From contig NZ_JADHZD010000008.1 of assembly GCF_020102855.1 (NCBI RefSeq), positions 1 to 64,000 of the forward strand: DNA of 64,000 nt, in the 5' to 3' direction. Numbering within the stretch: position 1 is the first letter of the stretch; the number at the start of each line of letters is the position of its first letter. This DNA is from Nocardioides lacusdianchii. GTDB taxonomy: Bacteria; Actinomycetota; Actinomycetes; Propionibacteriales; Nocardioidaceae. Below, piece by piece: positions 16,242 to 24,479 of this stretch. The translations under genes were made by a program, and so were the position numbers. The notes under the pieces were generated by a model, which did no database searches, was not told the DNA's origin, and was given only the letters and a program-made list of their open reading frames with translations.

Positions 16242-18836
16242 CTACTCGCCGAAGGCGATCCACACGCCACTGCATTCCTCCAGCGAGCCGTACGACGCGA
16301 CGGTGCTCGACACCGGCTCCAGCCCGATCGCGGCCAGCGCGTCCACCGCTCGGGCGCGCGCCAGGTTCCACGCACGGGCGTCCTCGATCGACTCCTCGCG
16401 CAGCACGTCGGAAGACGACGGCTCGAGCACGCACCGGGCGACGTCCTCGGGGAGCCGGTCGACGATCACGGGTGCCGCGTCGGCCGAGAGGGTCTGGAGG
16501 TAGGAGAGGTCGAGCTTCCCCGTCGCCTCCCAACGGTCGAGGTTGCGCTCCGCGACCCAGGCGTCGGGGTTGATCGCGGCCAGCCCGACGAGTGCTACCG
16601 CCCCGGACACGAGCGCCACGCGCGGCAGCCAACGACCGAGGCCGAGGGCGCCGGCCACCATGATCGCGAGCACCACGAAGCCGAGCCACCCCTCGAAGAC
16701 GTCGACGAAGAGCCGCAGCGTGGTGAAGCCGTAGGCGTCCTGGTAGACCGCCATGCCCCTCAGCGCCGACGCGACGACGAGCAGGGTCAGGACGCAGAGC
16801 AGGCCGAGCGAGGCGAGCAGCCAGCGACGGTCCTCGCGGGACCGACCGGCCCGCCGCGCGGCGACCCACACCACGAGGACGGTGAGGGCGGTGGCGAGCG
16901 TCAGCTGCCCGAACCCCTGGTGGACGAAGTCGGCGTAGGTGAGCCCGGTGCTCTCCTCGATGTAGTCCCGACCGCCGACGAGCGCACGGGCCCGCGCGGC
17001 GATGAAGGTCAGGAAGACGGCGTCCACCACGAGCACCGGCACCAGCCACTCGAAGCGGTTGCCCAGCGGGGCGCCGCGCCGGTCCCCCAGGACCTCGACG
17101 TCTGCAGGGTTGAGGGCGAGGTAGCCCGCGCCGAGCGTCGTGGCGAAGACGAAGCAGGCCAGGAACGCCCGACCGACGAGGTCGTTGAACGTCAGGGTGG
17201 GCACCAGCTGGTCGACCCACGAGCCGAACACCGGGTCGGCGCTGGCGAAGATCGTGCCGAAGACGCCCAGCGCCAGCAGCGACCACGCAGCCGTACGCAC
17301 CACCGCCGGGGTCCGCGTCCCGGTCCCCGCCAACCGCAGCGACCGTCCGAACCACGGGAGCCCGCGCAGGGAGGCGAGGGGCCAGGCGAGCCCGGACAGG
17401 AGGATGCCGGGCATGGTCCGGGCGCCCGTCACGCCGCACAGGAACACCGCAGTCGCGGCGACCAGGCCGAGCATCTGGATCCACCACGCGTCGAGCAGGG
17501 TCATCGGCAGGACGAGCAGGAGCGCCAGGGCGGCGCAGCCCAGGGTCCACGGCTCGCGTCGGCGACGCGCGGTGAGCAGTGCGGCCGCGCCGCTGACGAT
17601 CGCCACCAGCGTCCAGGTGATCCCGACAGCGGTGAACGACAGCGCGATCCCCGCGACCAGTCCCGCCGCCGCTGCGGCCAGCACGGTGCGCAGCCCGCCG
17701 GGGAGGCCGCGCTCGGGCCAGAACCGGCCGAAGAGGACGTCGAGCCCCGGCTGCGGACGTACGCCGTCGGGCTGGCGCGCCGACGGAGGGCCGGCAGGAG
17801 CGGGTGCGGGTGCTGCGACGACCGATGCGTGCGTCCTCGCCTGATGCGCCGGGACCTCCAGCCGCAGACGGGCGCCCCGGTCACCCTCGGGGTCGACGAA
17901 ACGCAGCGTGCCGCCGTGCAGCTCGGCGACCCACCGGGCCACGGCCAGGCCCAGGCCGGTGCCACCGGCCCCGTCGGTCCCGAAGCGCGCGAAGACCCGC
18001 TCGCGGTCCTCGGGCGCCACTCCCCTGCCGCGATCGATGACCTCGAGCCACCAACCGCCGCCCACCGTGCCGGCGCTGACCCGCACCTGCGTGTCGGGCG
18101 GTGCGTGGCGACCGGCGTTGTCGAGGACGTTGACGAGCAGCTGGCGCAGCCGGGCCGGGTCCGCGCGCACGACCAGGTCGTCGGGAACGCCGACCTCGAA
18201 CGAGCCCGGCCGGCCCGCCGACGTCACCTGGGCCACCGAGTCGGCGACGAGCGCACGGAGGTCGACCTCCTGCCGGTCGAGCTCGACCACCCCTGCCTCG
18301 AGCCGGGAGAGCTGGAGGAGGTCGTCGACGAGGTCGGCGAGGCGGTGGGCCTGGTCGAGCGCGGCGCCCAGCCGGTCGGCGTCCGGCTCGACCACTCCGT
18401 CGGCGAGGTTCTCCAGGAGCGCGGTCATGGCGGTGAGCGGGGTCCGGAGCTCGTGGGACACGGTGGCGATGAGGTCGCGACGCTCGCGGTCGACCGTGGC
18501 CAGGTCCGCGGCCATCCGGTTGAAGGCGTCGGCGAGCAGGCCCACTTCGTCGGTCGCCGTGGTGTGCACCCGTCCGGTGTAGTCACCGCGGGCCATCGCC
18601 CGCGACACCTCGGTCATCCGACGCAAGGGCGCGACCATGCCGGCGGCGAGCAGCTGGGTGACGCCGAGAGCCAGCGCCACGCTGACCGGCAGCACGAGCA
18701 GCGGCGAGACGTCAGCGGCGGAGCCCAGCAGGGTCAGCAGCACCGCGACGACGACCGAGGTCGCGACCAGGAGTCCCAGCTTGACCTTGAGGCTCGAGAT
18801 CGCGTGGAGCGGCGCGCTCGCCGGAGCCGTGCTCAC
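16242..18836 (-). CDS. Sensor histidine kinase fused to a polytopic DUF4153/DUF4173-like membrane domain
   Basis: An 864-residue fusion. Residues 1-70 contain two membrane segments, then HAMP (~70-120), HisKA with His128 in VSHELRTP, and the ATPase domain with N-box NVLDNAGRHA (~236-245), IDRGRGV and GGTGLGLAVAR (~291-301). After a Pro/Ala linker (about 335-360) follow some eleven hydrophobic helices, including the FASADPVFGSWV segment typical of DUF4153/DUF4173, and a soluble tail of about 130 residues. Kinases normally end after the ATPase domain, so this architecture is uncommon. GTG overlaps the response-regulator stop (GTGA). The start choice removes an out-of-family N-terminal run. Ligand unknown. 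Confidence 0.88.
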   Translation of the reverse strand: MSTAPASAPLHAISSLKVKLGLLVATSVVVAVLLTLLGSAADVSPLLVLPVSVALALGVTQLLAAGMVAPLRRMTEVSRAMARGDYTGRVHTTATDEVGLLADAFNRMAADLATVDRERRDLIATVSHELRTPLTAMTALLENLADGVVEPDADRLGAALDQAHRLADLVDDLLQLSRLEAGVVELDRQEVDLRALVADSVAQVTSAGRPGSFEVGVPDDLVVRADPARLRQLLVNVLDNAGRHAPPDTQVRVSAGTVGGGWWLEVIDRGRGVAPEDRERVFARFGTDGAGGTGLGLAVARWVAELHGGTLRFVDPEGDRGARLRLEVPAHQARTHASVVAAPAPAPAGPPSARQPDGVRPQPGLDVLFGRFWPERGLPGGLRTVLAAAAAGLVAGIALSFTAVGITWTLVAIVSGAAALLTARRRREPWTLGCAALALLLVLPMTLLDAWWIQMLGLVAATAVFLCGVTGARTMPGILLSGLAWPLASLRGLPWFGRSLRLAGTGTRTPAVVRTAAWSLLALGVFGTIFASADPVFGSWVDQLVPTLTFNDLVGRAFLACFVFATTLGAGYLALNPADVEVLGDRRGAPLGNRFEWLVPVLVVDAVFLTFIAARARALVGGRDYIEESTGLTYADFVHQGFGQLTLATALTVLVVWVAARRAGRSREDRRWLLASLGLLCVLTLLVVASALRGMAVYQDAYGFTTLRLFVDVFEGWLGFVVLAIMVAGALGLGRWLPRVALVSGAVALVGLAAINPDAWVAERNLDRWEATGKLDLSYLQTLSADAAPVIVDRLPEDVARCVLEPSSSDVLREESIEDARAWNLARARAVDALAAIGLEPVSSTVASYGSLEECSGVWIAFGE

Positions 18837-19531
18837 GGCTGCTCCTCGAGGGCGTAGCCGACGCCGTGCACGGTGCGGATCCGCGAGGGGCCGACCTTGC
18901 TGCGCAGGGCCTTCACGTGGCTGTCGACGGTGCGCGACGCACTCGGGCTCCCCCACGAGTCACCCCAGTCCCACACCTCGCGCAGCAACCGTTCGCGGCT
19001 GAGCACCTGCCCGGGCTCGCGGGCCAGGCAGAGCAGCAGGTCGAACTCGGTCGGTGTGAGGTGCACCGTCTCGCCCGCCACGGTCGTACGTCGGGCGCCG
19101 GGGTCGATGCGCACCCCACCGACCTCCAGCACCGCGGGACGCTCGTCGGCCAGGGCGGCCGCCCGCTCCACGCGTCGCAGCAGGGCGGAGACGCGCGCCA
19201 CCACCTCCCGCATCGAGAACGGCTTGGTGAGGTAGTCGTCGGCACCCACGCCCAGCCCCACCAGCACGTCGGCCTCGTCGTCGCGCGCGGTCAGCATCAG
19301 CACCGGCACCGGCCGGTCCGCCTGGATGCGGCGGCACACCTCGAGGCCGTCGAAGCCGGGAAGCATCACGTCGAGGAGCACCACGTCGGGGTGGGTCGCG
19401 GACGCGAGGTCGACGGCCGACGGTCCGTCGAAGGCCTGGTCGACGGTGTAGCCCTCCGCCCGCAACCGGTCGGCGAGCGCGTCGTTGATGGTGCGCTCGT
19501 CCTCGACGACGAGGGCCCTGCGTGAAGTCAT
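18833..19531 (-). CDS. OmpR/PhoB-family response regulator
   Basis: A 232-residue regulator. The receiver domain has the acidic pair E10-D11, the phosphoacceptor Asp54 in VVLLDVMLPG, Thr in MLTARD and Lys in YLTKPF. The C-terminal winged helix (LTPTEFDLLLCLA, SRTVDSHVKALRSK, IRTVHGVGYALE) is of the OmpR type. TAGGGT at 19538-19543 lies 6 nt before the ATG, implying a leaderless message. It is coupled to the downstream fused kinase by GTGA, so the two form a cognate pair. Confidence 0.95.
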   Translation of the reverse strand: MTSRRALVVEDERTINDALADRLRAEGYTVDQAFDGPSAVDLASATHPDVVLLDVMLPGFDGLEVCRRIQADRPVPVLMLTARDDEADVLVGLGVGADDYLTKPFSMREVVARVSALLRRVERAAALADERPAVLEVGGVRIDPGARRTTVAGETVHLTPTEFDLLLCLAREPGQVLSRERLLREVWDWGDSWGSPSASRTVDSHVKALRSKVGPSRIRTVHGVGYALEEQP

Positions 19532-19595
19532 GCTCCGACCCTAGGAGCCCGGACGGGGTGGAGGCGGGGACGACTCGTGAAGGTTGTGTGGAGGC

Positions 19596-20672
19596 TCAGG
19601 CCTCGCGCAGGTCCACGCTGGGCCAGTCGACCATCACCCGGGCGCCGCCGCCGGGCGCGTCGTCGATCGTGACCCACCCGCCGTGCGCGCGCGACAGTCC
19701 GCCGACGATGTACATGCCGAGCCCGGTGCCGCCGGACTCCCCCGTCGTCCAGAACTTGGTGAAGACCCGCCGGCGCAGCTCCGCCGGGATTCCGTCGCCC
19801 TCGTCGTCGACCGTGATCCGCACGCCCGGCAGCTCGGGCAGGGCGGCGAGCCGCACGCGGACCCGGCCCTGGCCGTGTCGTACGGCGTTCTCCACGAGGT
19901 TGGTGACGACCTGGGTGAACTTGTCGGGGTCGGCGAAGACCTCAGGCAGGTCGTCCTCGACGTCGAGCCCGACGTCGCGGGCGGTGCCGGCCTCGATCGA
20001 GTCGACGACCCGGCGCACCAGCACCTCGGCGGAGGACTCCCGGGGGTAGAGCTGGAGCCGGCCGGTGTCGATGCGCGCGACGTCGAGGAGCTCGGCGATC
20101 AGCCGGGCCAGCCGGTCGGCATCGGCGTTGACCGTCATCAGCATGAGCTTGCGCTGGTCGTCGCTGAGCTTGTCCCACCGGTTCAGCAGCGCCTGGACGA
20201 AGCCCTTGACACCGGTCAGCGGTGACCGCAGCTCGTGCGCCACCGTGGCGACGAGGTCGGAGCGCTCCCGGTCCAGACGCGCCCGTCCGCGACCGCTGCG
20301 GAGGCCCACGGCGATGCCTGCCACCGGCGCGAGCGGCTGGTCGCGGATCAGCGTCGCGGTGGTGAGGACCTCCTCGCCGGCGGCGCTCAGCCACGACTGC
20401 TCCGGCATCGCGCGCACGATCGAGATGCTGTCGAAGGGCCGGTTCACGTCGAGCCAGGTGCGACCGTCCTGGTCGAGCAGCCTGAGCACGTCGGCCAGCG
20501 GCATCCCGAGCGCGTCGTGGGCGTCGACACCGAGCAGCGCGGCTCCCTGGGCGTTCAGGATCGTCACGACGCCGTCGCGGGTGGCGCCGAGGATCCCGTC
20601 GGGGTAGAAGTCGGCCAGCGAACGCAGCCTGCTGGGGGTGCTCTCGACCCGTCGGCCGCGCTCGTCCGTCAC
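19596..20672 (-). CDS. PAS-domain sensor histidine kinase (orphan)
   Basis: A 358-residue soluble kinase with no membrane segment. An N-terminal PAS-like domain (about 15-125; DGILGATRDGVVTILNAQG) precedes HisKA with His146 in VAHELRSPLTG and an ATPase domain (NLVENAVRHG, DDEGDGIP, GGTGLGMYIVGGL). It has no adjacent regulator of its own; a kinase of this kind between the rRNA methyltransferase and pheS recurs in actinobacteria. GTG start with TAGGGT (20680-20685) 7 nt upstream, so probably leaderless. A separate system from the pair at 16242-19531, although they are neighbours. Confidence 0.9.
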   Translation of the reverse strand: MTDERGRRVESTPSRLRSLADFYPDGILGATRDGVVTILNAQGAALLGVDAHDALGMPLADVLRLLDQDGRTWLDVNRPFDSISIVRAMPEQSWLSAAGEEVLTTATLIRDQPLAPVAGIAVGLRSGRGRARLDRERSDLVATVAHELRSPLTGVKGFVQALLNRWDKLSDDQRKLMLMTVNADADRLARLIAELLDVARIDTGRLQLYPRESSAEVLVRRVVDSIEAGTARDVGLDVEDDLPEVFADPDKFTQVVTNLVENAVRHGQGRVRVRLAALPELPGVRITVDDEGDGIPAELRRRVFTKFWTTGESGGTGLGMYIVGGLSRAHGGWVTIDDAPGGGARVMVDWPSVDLREA

Positions 20673-20682
20673 GTCGGCAACC

Positions 20683-20949
20683 CTAGTCGCGCGACTGCGC
20701 CTTCGGCCGTCGCAGCCCCGCGGCGCGCAGGGCGAGGACCAGCTCGCGCGAGCTGACCGGGACGGCCCCGGCGGCCACCATCGCGTCGTAGTGGTCAGCG
20801 GGCACGTCGTAGTGGTCGCGGTCCCAGCCGCGGAGGGGGACGCCGTGGGCCGCGGCGAAGGCGTGCACCTCGTCGTAGGAGGTGTCGCTCGCCAGGTGCG
20901 ACCAGAGCCGGTCCCAGCGGGGCACCGACGGCGGGTCGATGAGGATCAT
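20683..20949 (-). CDS. DUF4031 domain protein
   Basis: An 88-residue protein beginning MILIDPP and carrying the family's WSHLASDTSYDEVHAFA and DHYDVPADHYDAMVAAGA segments. It is a small conserved actinobacterial protein of unknown function, with several His and Asp residues that might bind a metal. ATG overlaps the stop of the upstream methyltransferase gene (ATGA), so the two are coexpressed. The -10 box of the following kinase gene overlaps its stop codon. Confidence 0.85.
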   Translation of the reverse strand: MILIDPPSVPRWDRLWSHLASDTSYDEVHAFAAAHGVPLRGWDRDHYDVPADHYDAMVAAGAVPVSSRELVLALRAAGLRRPKAQSRD

Positions 20950-21731
20950 CGCGAGGACCGCTGGGCCCGTGCACTCGCGTAGAGGCAGACCGCTGCCGCC
21001 GTGGAGAGGTTGAGGCTCTCCGCGCGGCCGTGGATGGGGATGGACACCCGATGGTCGGCCAGCGACGCCAGCTGCTCGGGCAGCCCCCACGCCTCGTTGC
21101 CGAACAGCCACGCCGTCGGGCCGGAGAGGTCGGCGTCGAACAGGTCGACCTCGCCACTGCCGTCGGCGGCGAGGACGGTGAGCCCGCGGGCCTGCGCGGC
21201 GCGGACCGCCGCGGCCGGGTCGGGCTCGATCGCGAACGGCAGGTGGAACAGGCTGCCGACCGTCGCGCGCACGGTCTTGGGGTTGTAGGGGTCCACCGAC
21301 TGACCGGCCAGCACCACGGCATCGGCCCCCGCCGCGTCGGCGGTGCGGATCACGGTGCCGGCGTTGCCGGGGTCGCGGACGTCGGCGCAGATGGCGAGCA
21401 AGCGCGGGGACGCGGTGACCACGTGCTCGAGCGGGGCGTCGAAGTGGCGGCACACGGCCACCACGCCGGCGGGACTCACCGAGTCCGACAGCGAGGCGAG
21501 CGCGCGGTCGTCGACCAGCGTGACGTCGACACCGCCGAGCAGGGACGCGTGCTGGTCGAGCGCGGCAGGCGTCGCGAAGACCTCGACGACGCAACCCTCG
21601 ACGGAGAGGGCACCCTCGACGGCCTTCGGGCCGTCAGCGAGGAAGAGCCGCCGCTCGGTGCGTACCGAGCGGCGGCTCAACTTGCGAGCCTCCTTGACGC
21701 GACTGTTGCCAGCGGTCAGTGGAGTGCTCAT
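20946..21731 (-). CDS. SpoU/TrmH-family rRNA methyltransferase
   Basis: A 261-residue SPOUT methyltransferase. The N-terminal substrate-binding domain (NSRVKEARKLSRRSVRTERRLFLADGPKAVEG shape) precedes the trefoil-knot domain with motif 1 DVRDPGNAGTVIRTADA, motif 2 WLFGNEAWGLP and motif 3 IPIHGRAESLNLSTAAAV. It methylates ribose in rRNA using S-adenosylmethionine; the thiostrepton-resistance methylases (tsnR) belong to the same family, but the target is not shown by the sequence. It follows rplT by 5 nt and is the standard fourth gene of this ribosomal-protein operon in actinobacteria. Confidence 0.93.
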   Translation of the reverse strand: MSTPLTAGNSRVKEARKLSRRSVRTERRLFLADGPKAVEGALSVEGCVVEVFATPAALDQHASLLGGVDVTLVDDRALASLSDSVSPAGVVAVCRHFDAPLEHVVTASPRLLAICADVRDPGNAGTVIRTADAAGADAVVLAGQSVDPYNPKTVRATVGSLFHLPFAIEPDPAAAVRAAQARGLTVLAADGSGEVDLFDADLSGPTAWLFGNEAWGLPEQLASLADHRVSIPIHGRAESLNLSTAAAVCLYASARAQRSSR

Positions 21732-21736
21732 GTGGA

Positions 21737-22123
21737 TCAGGCGGAGACCTTGGGCGCGTTGACGTCCTCGGGCAGCGCGGCCTTGGCGGCCTCGACGAGC
21801 GCGGCGAAGGCCGGCGCGTCGTTGACGGCGAGCTCGGCGAGGATCTTGCGGTCGACCTCGATGCCGGCCAGGCCGAGGCCCTGGATGAAGCGGTTGTAGG
21901 TCATGCCGTTCGCGCGGGCAGCGGCGTTGATGCGCTGGATCCACAGCTTGCGGAAGTTGCCCTTGTTCTTGCGGCGGTCGTTGTAGCTGTAGACGAGGGA
22001 GTGGGTGACCTGCTCCTTCGCCTTGCGGTAGAGGCGCGAGCGCTGGCCGCGGTAACCGCTGGCGCGCTCGAGGGTGGTACGACGCTTCTTCTGGGCGTTC
22101 ACTGCGCGCTTGACGCGTGCCAT
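21737..22123 (-). CDS. rplT: Large-subunit ribosomal protein bL20
   Basis: A 128-residue basic protein with the full bL20 sequence: N-terminal [23 protein letters not shown] extension that binds 23S rRNA early in assembly, [36 protein letters not shown] and the C-terminal globular part. Third gene of infC-rpmI-rplT. In Bacillus and E. coli bL20 represses this operon; whether it does so here is not shown. Confidence 0.98.
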   Translation of the reverse strand: MARVKRAVNAQKKRRTTLERASGYRGQRSRLYRKAKEQVTHSLVYSYNDRRKNKGNFRKLWIQRINAAARANGMTYNRFIQGLGLAGIEVDRKILAELAVNDAPAFAALVEAAKAALPEDVNAPKVSA

Positions 22124-22189
22124 GGTGCTACTCCTTGGTGCAGAGGAAAATCAGGATGGGACGGCGGCTGGGCCACCAGGGGATGAGGC

Positions 22190-22402
22190 TCAGATGCCGA
22201 GCATCTTCTTGGCGCGCGAGACGTCGCCCTTCTCGAGCTCGACCATGCCGGCGTTGCGGCGGTGCTTCTTGCGGCTGCCCGTGGTCGGCGCGGACGCGAA
22301 CGCAGCGCCGGACTTGCGGCCGGCCTGCAGGCGCATGATCTTGCCCGAGCCGGTCACCTTGAAGCGCTTCTTCGCGCCCGAGTGGGTCTTGTTCTTCGGC
22401 AT
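22190..22402 (-). CDS. rpmI: Large-subunit ribosomal protein bL35 (divergent core)
   Basis: A 70-residue basic protein. The N-terminus [21 protein letters not shown] is textbook bL35. The middle is not: the usual HLLEHK..TRTRRL segment is replaced by [20 protein letters not shown], and the protein is about 6 residues longer than usual, then ends normally ([11 protein letters not shown]). I checked the other two frames and found no hidden HLL segment, so it is not a simple compensated frameshift. Located between infC and rplT as expected. Confidence 0.93.
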   Translation of the reverse strand: MPKNKTHSGAKKRFKVTGSGKIMRLQAGRKSGAAFASAPTTGSRKKHRRNAGMVELEKGDVSRAKKMLGI

Positions 22403-22444
22403 GTTGTCTCTTCCTTCGATTGCGTGTGTCTGTGGGAGCGAGGC

Positions 22445-23128
22445 TTACGCCTCGATCTCCGGATCCAGGTTCTCGGAGCGGCCGCGCTCCTTCTTCTGCG
22501 CCACGGGGCCGGCGGCGTGGGCTGCCTCGCGCTCGGCGTCCTCCTCGGCCTTGCGCTCCGCGCGCTCCTGCTCCTTGGTGGCGCGGGCGGCGTCGGCGTC
22601 GATCTTGGCGTCGGCCTTCTTCTTGTGCGGGCCGATGACCATCGTCATGTTGCGGCCGTCCTGCTTGGGCGAGGACTCGACGAAGCCGAGCTCCTGCACG
22701 TCCTCGGCCAGCTTCTGCAGCAGGCGGAAGCCCAGCTCGGGGCGGTGCTGCTCACGACCGCGGAACATGATCGTGATCTTGACCTTGTCGCCGGCTCCCA
22801 GGAAGCGCACGACGTGACCCTTCTTGGTCTCGTAGTCGTGCTTGTCGATCTTGGGACGAAGCTTCATCTCCTTGATGATCACGTTCGTCTGGTTGCGGCG
22901 CGACTCGCGGGCCTTCTGGGCGTTCTCGTACTTGAACTTGCCGTAGTCCATGAGCTTGCAGACCGGGGGGCGTCCCTGGGGAGCGATCTCGACGAGGTCG
23001 AGGTCGGCCTCCACGGCCAGCTTGAGTGCCTGGTCGGTCGGCACGATGCCAACGGTCTCGCCGTTGGGTCCGACGAGCCGGACCTCGGGTACGCGGATCC
23101 GCTCGTTGATGCGCAGCTCGGTGCTGAT
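22445..23128 (-). CDS. infC: Translation initiation factor IF-3, AUC start codon
   Basis: A 227-residue IF-3, which checks initiator tRNA and start codon on the 30S subunit. The N-domain begins [19 protein letters not shown], the linker is Lys-rich, and the C-domain has [17 protein letters not shown]. The start is ATC at 23128, with GGAGG just upstream; no ATG or GTG fits the conserved N-terminus. A non-AUG start lets IF-3 repress its own translation, a well-known trait of infC. An Ala/Glu/Lys-rich tail of about 45 residues extends past the normal end. Confidence 0.96.
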   Translation of the reverse strand: MSTELRINERIRVPEVRLVGPNGETVGIVPTDQALKLAVEADLDLVEIAPQGRPPVCKLMDYGKFKYENAQKARESRRNQTNVIIKEMKLRPKIDKHDYETKKGHVVRFLGAGDKVKITIMFRGREQHRPELGFRLLQKLAEDVQELGFVESSPKQDGRNMTMVIGPHKKKADAKIDADAARATKEQERAERKAEEDAEREAAHAAGPVAQKKERGRSENLDPEIEA

Positions 23129-23201
23129 GGGTCCTCCAGTGGTTCGGTGGGTGGGAGCTCCACTGTGCCCTGTCGAATCACTTCGCCCGGAAATGCACAA
23201 C

Positions 23202-23228
23202 GGCTCCCGCTGGTGCCAAGCGGGAGCC
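23202..23228 (-). terminator. Hairpin in the infC leader, possible attenuator
   Basis: A 10-bp perfect stem (GGCTCCCGCT at 23202-23211 with AGCGGGAGCC at 23219-23228) and a 7-nt loop, about 75 nt before the infC start codon. On the transcript it is followed by GTTGTGCATTT. It could be an intrinsic attenuator or a pausing/protein-binding site within the ~285-nt leader. I see no alternative antiterminator helix. Confidence 0.5.
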
Positions 23229-23420
23229 AGTCACGACACGTCCCCCTCTCGGAGGAGCTCGTGGTCACAGAGGTCGCGCGACTCCTGTGCTCACTGGGAC
23301 CTTGACCCGACGATCTGTGGTGCAGGGCGATCGGTGCGGGTGGGAGACGGTGGTGCTGCCTCCGCTTGGCGGGATCGGCGCCACCGTGGATCTGTGGTGG
23401 CACTGATCGGTCAACACGGA

Positions 23421-23426
23421 AGGTTA
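23421..23426 (-). promoter_or_regulatory. Candidate infC operon promoter (-10 box)
   Basis: TAACCT on the minus strand, with a weak TTGGCC about 19 nt upstream. It would give a leader of roughly 285 nt that includes the hairpin at 23202-23228. A TTGACC hexamer just downstream has no matching -10 box. The 303-bp gap between infC and the SseB-like gene contains nothing else that I can identify. Confidence 0.4.
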
Positions 23427-23431
23427 GCCGA

Positions 23432-23977
23432 TCATTCCGTCGAGGGGCCAATCCAGCCGAACCCCTGCCCGACGCCCACCAGGCGCCAGCCCGCGGCCAG
23501 CCGGGTGAGGTCCTCGCCGTCGACGACGTACGTCGCGGGTCCGGCGAGGTCGACGAGCAGCGCCTCGGCACCGTCCTGGACCGCAGCGGTCGCGGCGGTG
23601 GCGGTGGTGACGGGCACCGGGCGGGCGGTCGGGTCCCACCGCGCCATGGTCTCCGTGGAGGTGAAGGCCAGCAACCCCGTGCTGCCGTCCGCGGCCTGCA
23701 CCAGCACGGCCGCCATGTCGGACGACTTGTCGTGGGCGAGGCCCCGAGCGTCGTGCTCCACCTCGCCGAGGACCGCGACCACCGGCACGAGGAGCCGGGA
23801 GTCCTGCAGGGTGGCGAGCACGGCTCCCGAGCTCGCCCGTCCGGCGACGTGGTCGGCCAGTGCCCGGCCCACGCGCGGGTCGGCCTCGCCGCGGTCGTCG
23901 GCGAAGCCGGGGTCCGGGATCGTCCGGACCGGCTCGTCCGGGGCGGCGGTCTGGGGTCGCGGGTCGTCGTGGGGCAC
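23432..23977 (-). CDS. SseB-like protein
   Basis: A 181-residue protein resembling the SseB N-terminal domain family that is common in actinobacteria. Features are LLVPVVAVLGE, the GLLAFTSTETMARWDP segment and a C-terminal LLVDLAGPATYVVDGEDL stretch. It has no signal peptide, membrane segment or catalytic motif. I chose GTG at 23977, which gives the usual N-terminus (PHDDPRP). Function unknown. It is divergent from the membrane-protein gene at 24024 and upstream of infC in the same direction. Confidence 0.72.
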   Translation of the reverse strand: MPHDDPRPQTAAPDEPVRTIPDPGFADDRGEADPRVGRALADHVAGRASSGAVLATLQDSRLLVPVVAVLGEVEHDARGLAHDKSSDMAAVLVQAADGSTGLLAFTSTETMARWDPTARPVPVTTATAATAAVQDGAEALLVDLAGPATYVVDGEDLTRLAAGWRLVGVGQGFGWIGPSTE

Positions 23978-24023
23978 ACCCTCATTCTCCCGGAGGTGTG
24001 GCGCGCTGTGGGACTCTGGGGCC

Positions 24024-24479
24024 GTGGATGGGACTACGTGGGCCGCTCTGACCGCCGCACTCACCGTCGCGGGAGGCATCTGGACGTGGATCGCTTTCCG
24101 ACGCCGGGGCGCGGTCAACGGGCTGCGCGCGCTCGGCTTCACGCTCCTGCCTGCTGCCGCGTGGCTCACCGGGACCCTGGAGGTCGTGGTCGAGATCGCG
24201 GGATCGGTCACCGACTGGGCCACCGGGCTGGTCTTCGACGTCTTCACGTGGGCAGGCGTGGGCCTGGCAGGCCTCGCCGTCGTCCTGTTCGTGGTCAGTG
24301 GCTTCCTGCGCGACCGCCAGCTCGGCCGCGCCCAGGCCGGGGGCAGCGCCCCGAGCCGGGACCGCAAGGCCCCGGACGCCCTCCCCCGCTCGTCTGCGTC
24401 CGGTGCCGCAGGGCGCTCCCCGGTGGACGACGACCTGGCCGACATCGAGGCGCTGCTGCGCAAGCGGGGCATCGAGTGA
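24024..24479 (+). CDS. Small membrane protein of unknown function
   Basis: A 151-residue protein with about three hydrophobic segments (WAALTAALTVAGGIWTWIAF, LRALGFTLLPAAAWLTGTL, VGLAGLAVVLFVVSGFL) and a hydrophilic tail ending in DDLADIEALLRKRGIE. Similar actinobacterial proteins are sometimes mislabelled cellulose synthase; no glycosyltransferase motif is present. It starts with GTG. The stop overlaps the next GTG as GTGA, so it is coexpressed with the PLP enzyme downstream. Confidence 0.7.
   Translation: MDGTTWAALTAALTVAGGIWTWIAFRRRGAVNGLRALGFTLLPAAAWLTGTLEVVVEIAGSVTDWATGLVFDVFTWAGVGLAGLAVVLFVVSGFLRDRQLGRAQAGGSAPSRDRKAPDALPRSSASGAAGRSPVDDDLADIEALLRKRGIE

Noticed and set aside
13087..16503. 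Very long open frame on the plus strand (over 1,100 codons) antisense to pheS and pheT
   Set aside because: High G+C removes stop codons from antisense frames. The predicted protein is a low-complexity Arg/Gly/Val/Asp mixture, and pheS/pheT on the other strand are unmistakable.
23230..23290. A coding region in the infC leader
   Set aside because: No start with ribosome site and no homology; it is the untranslated leader.
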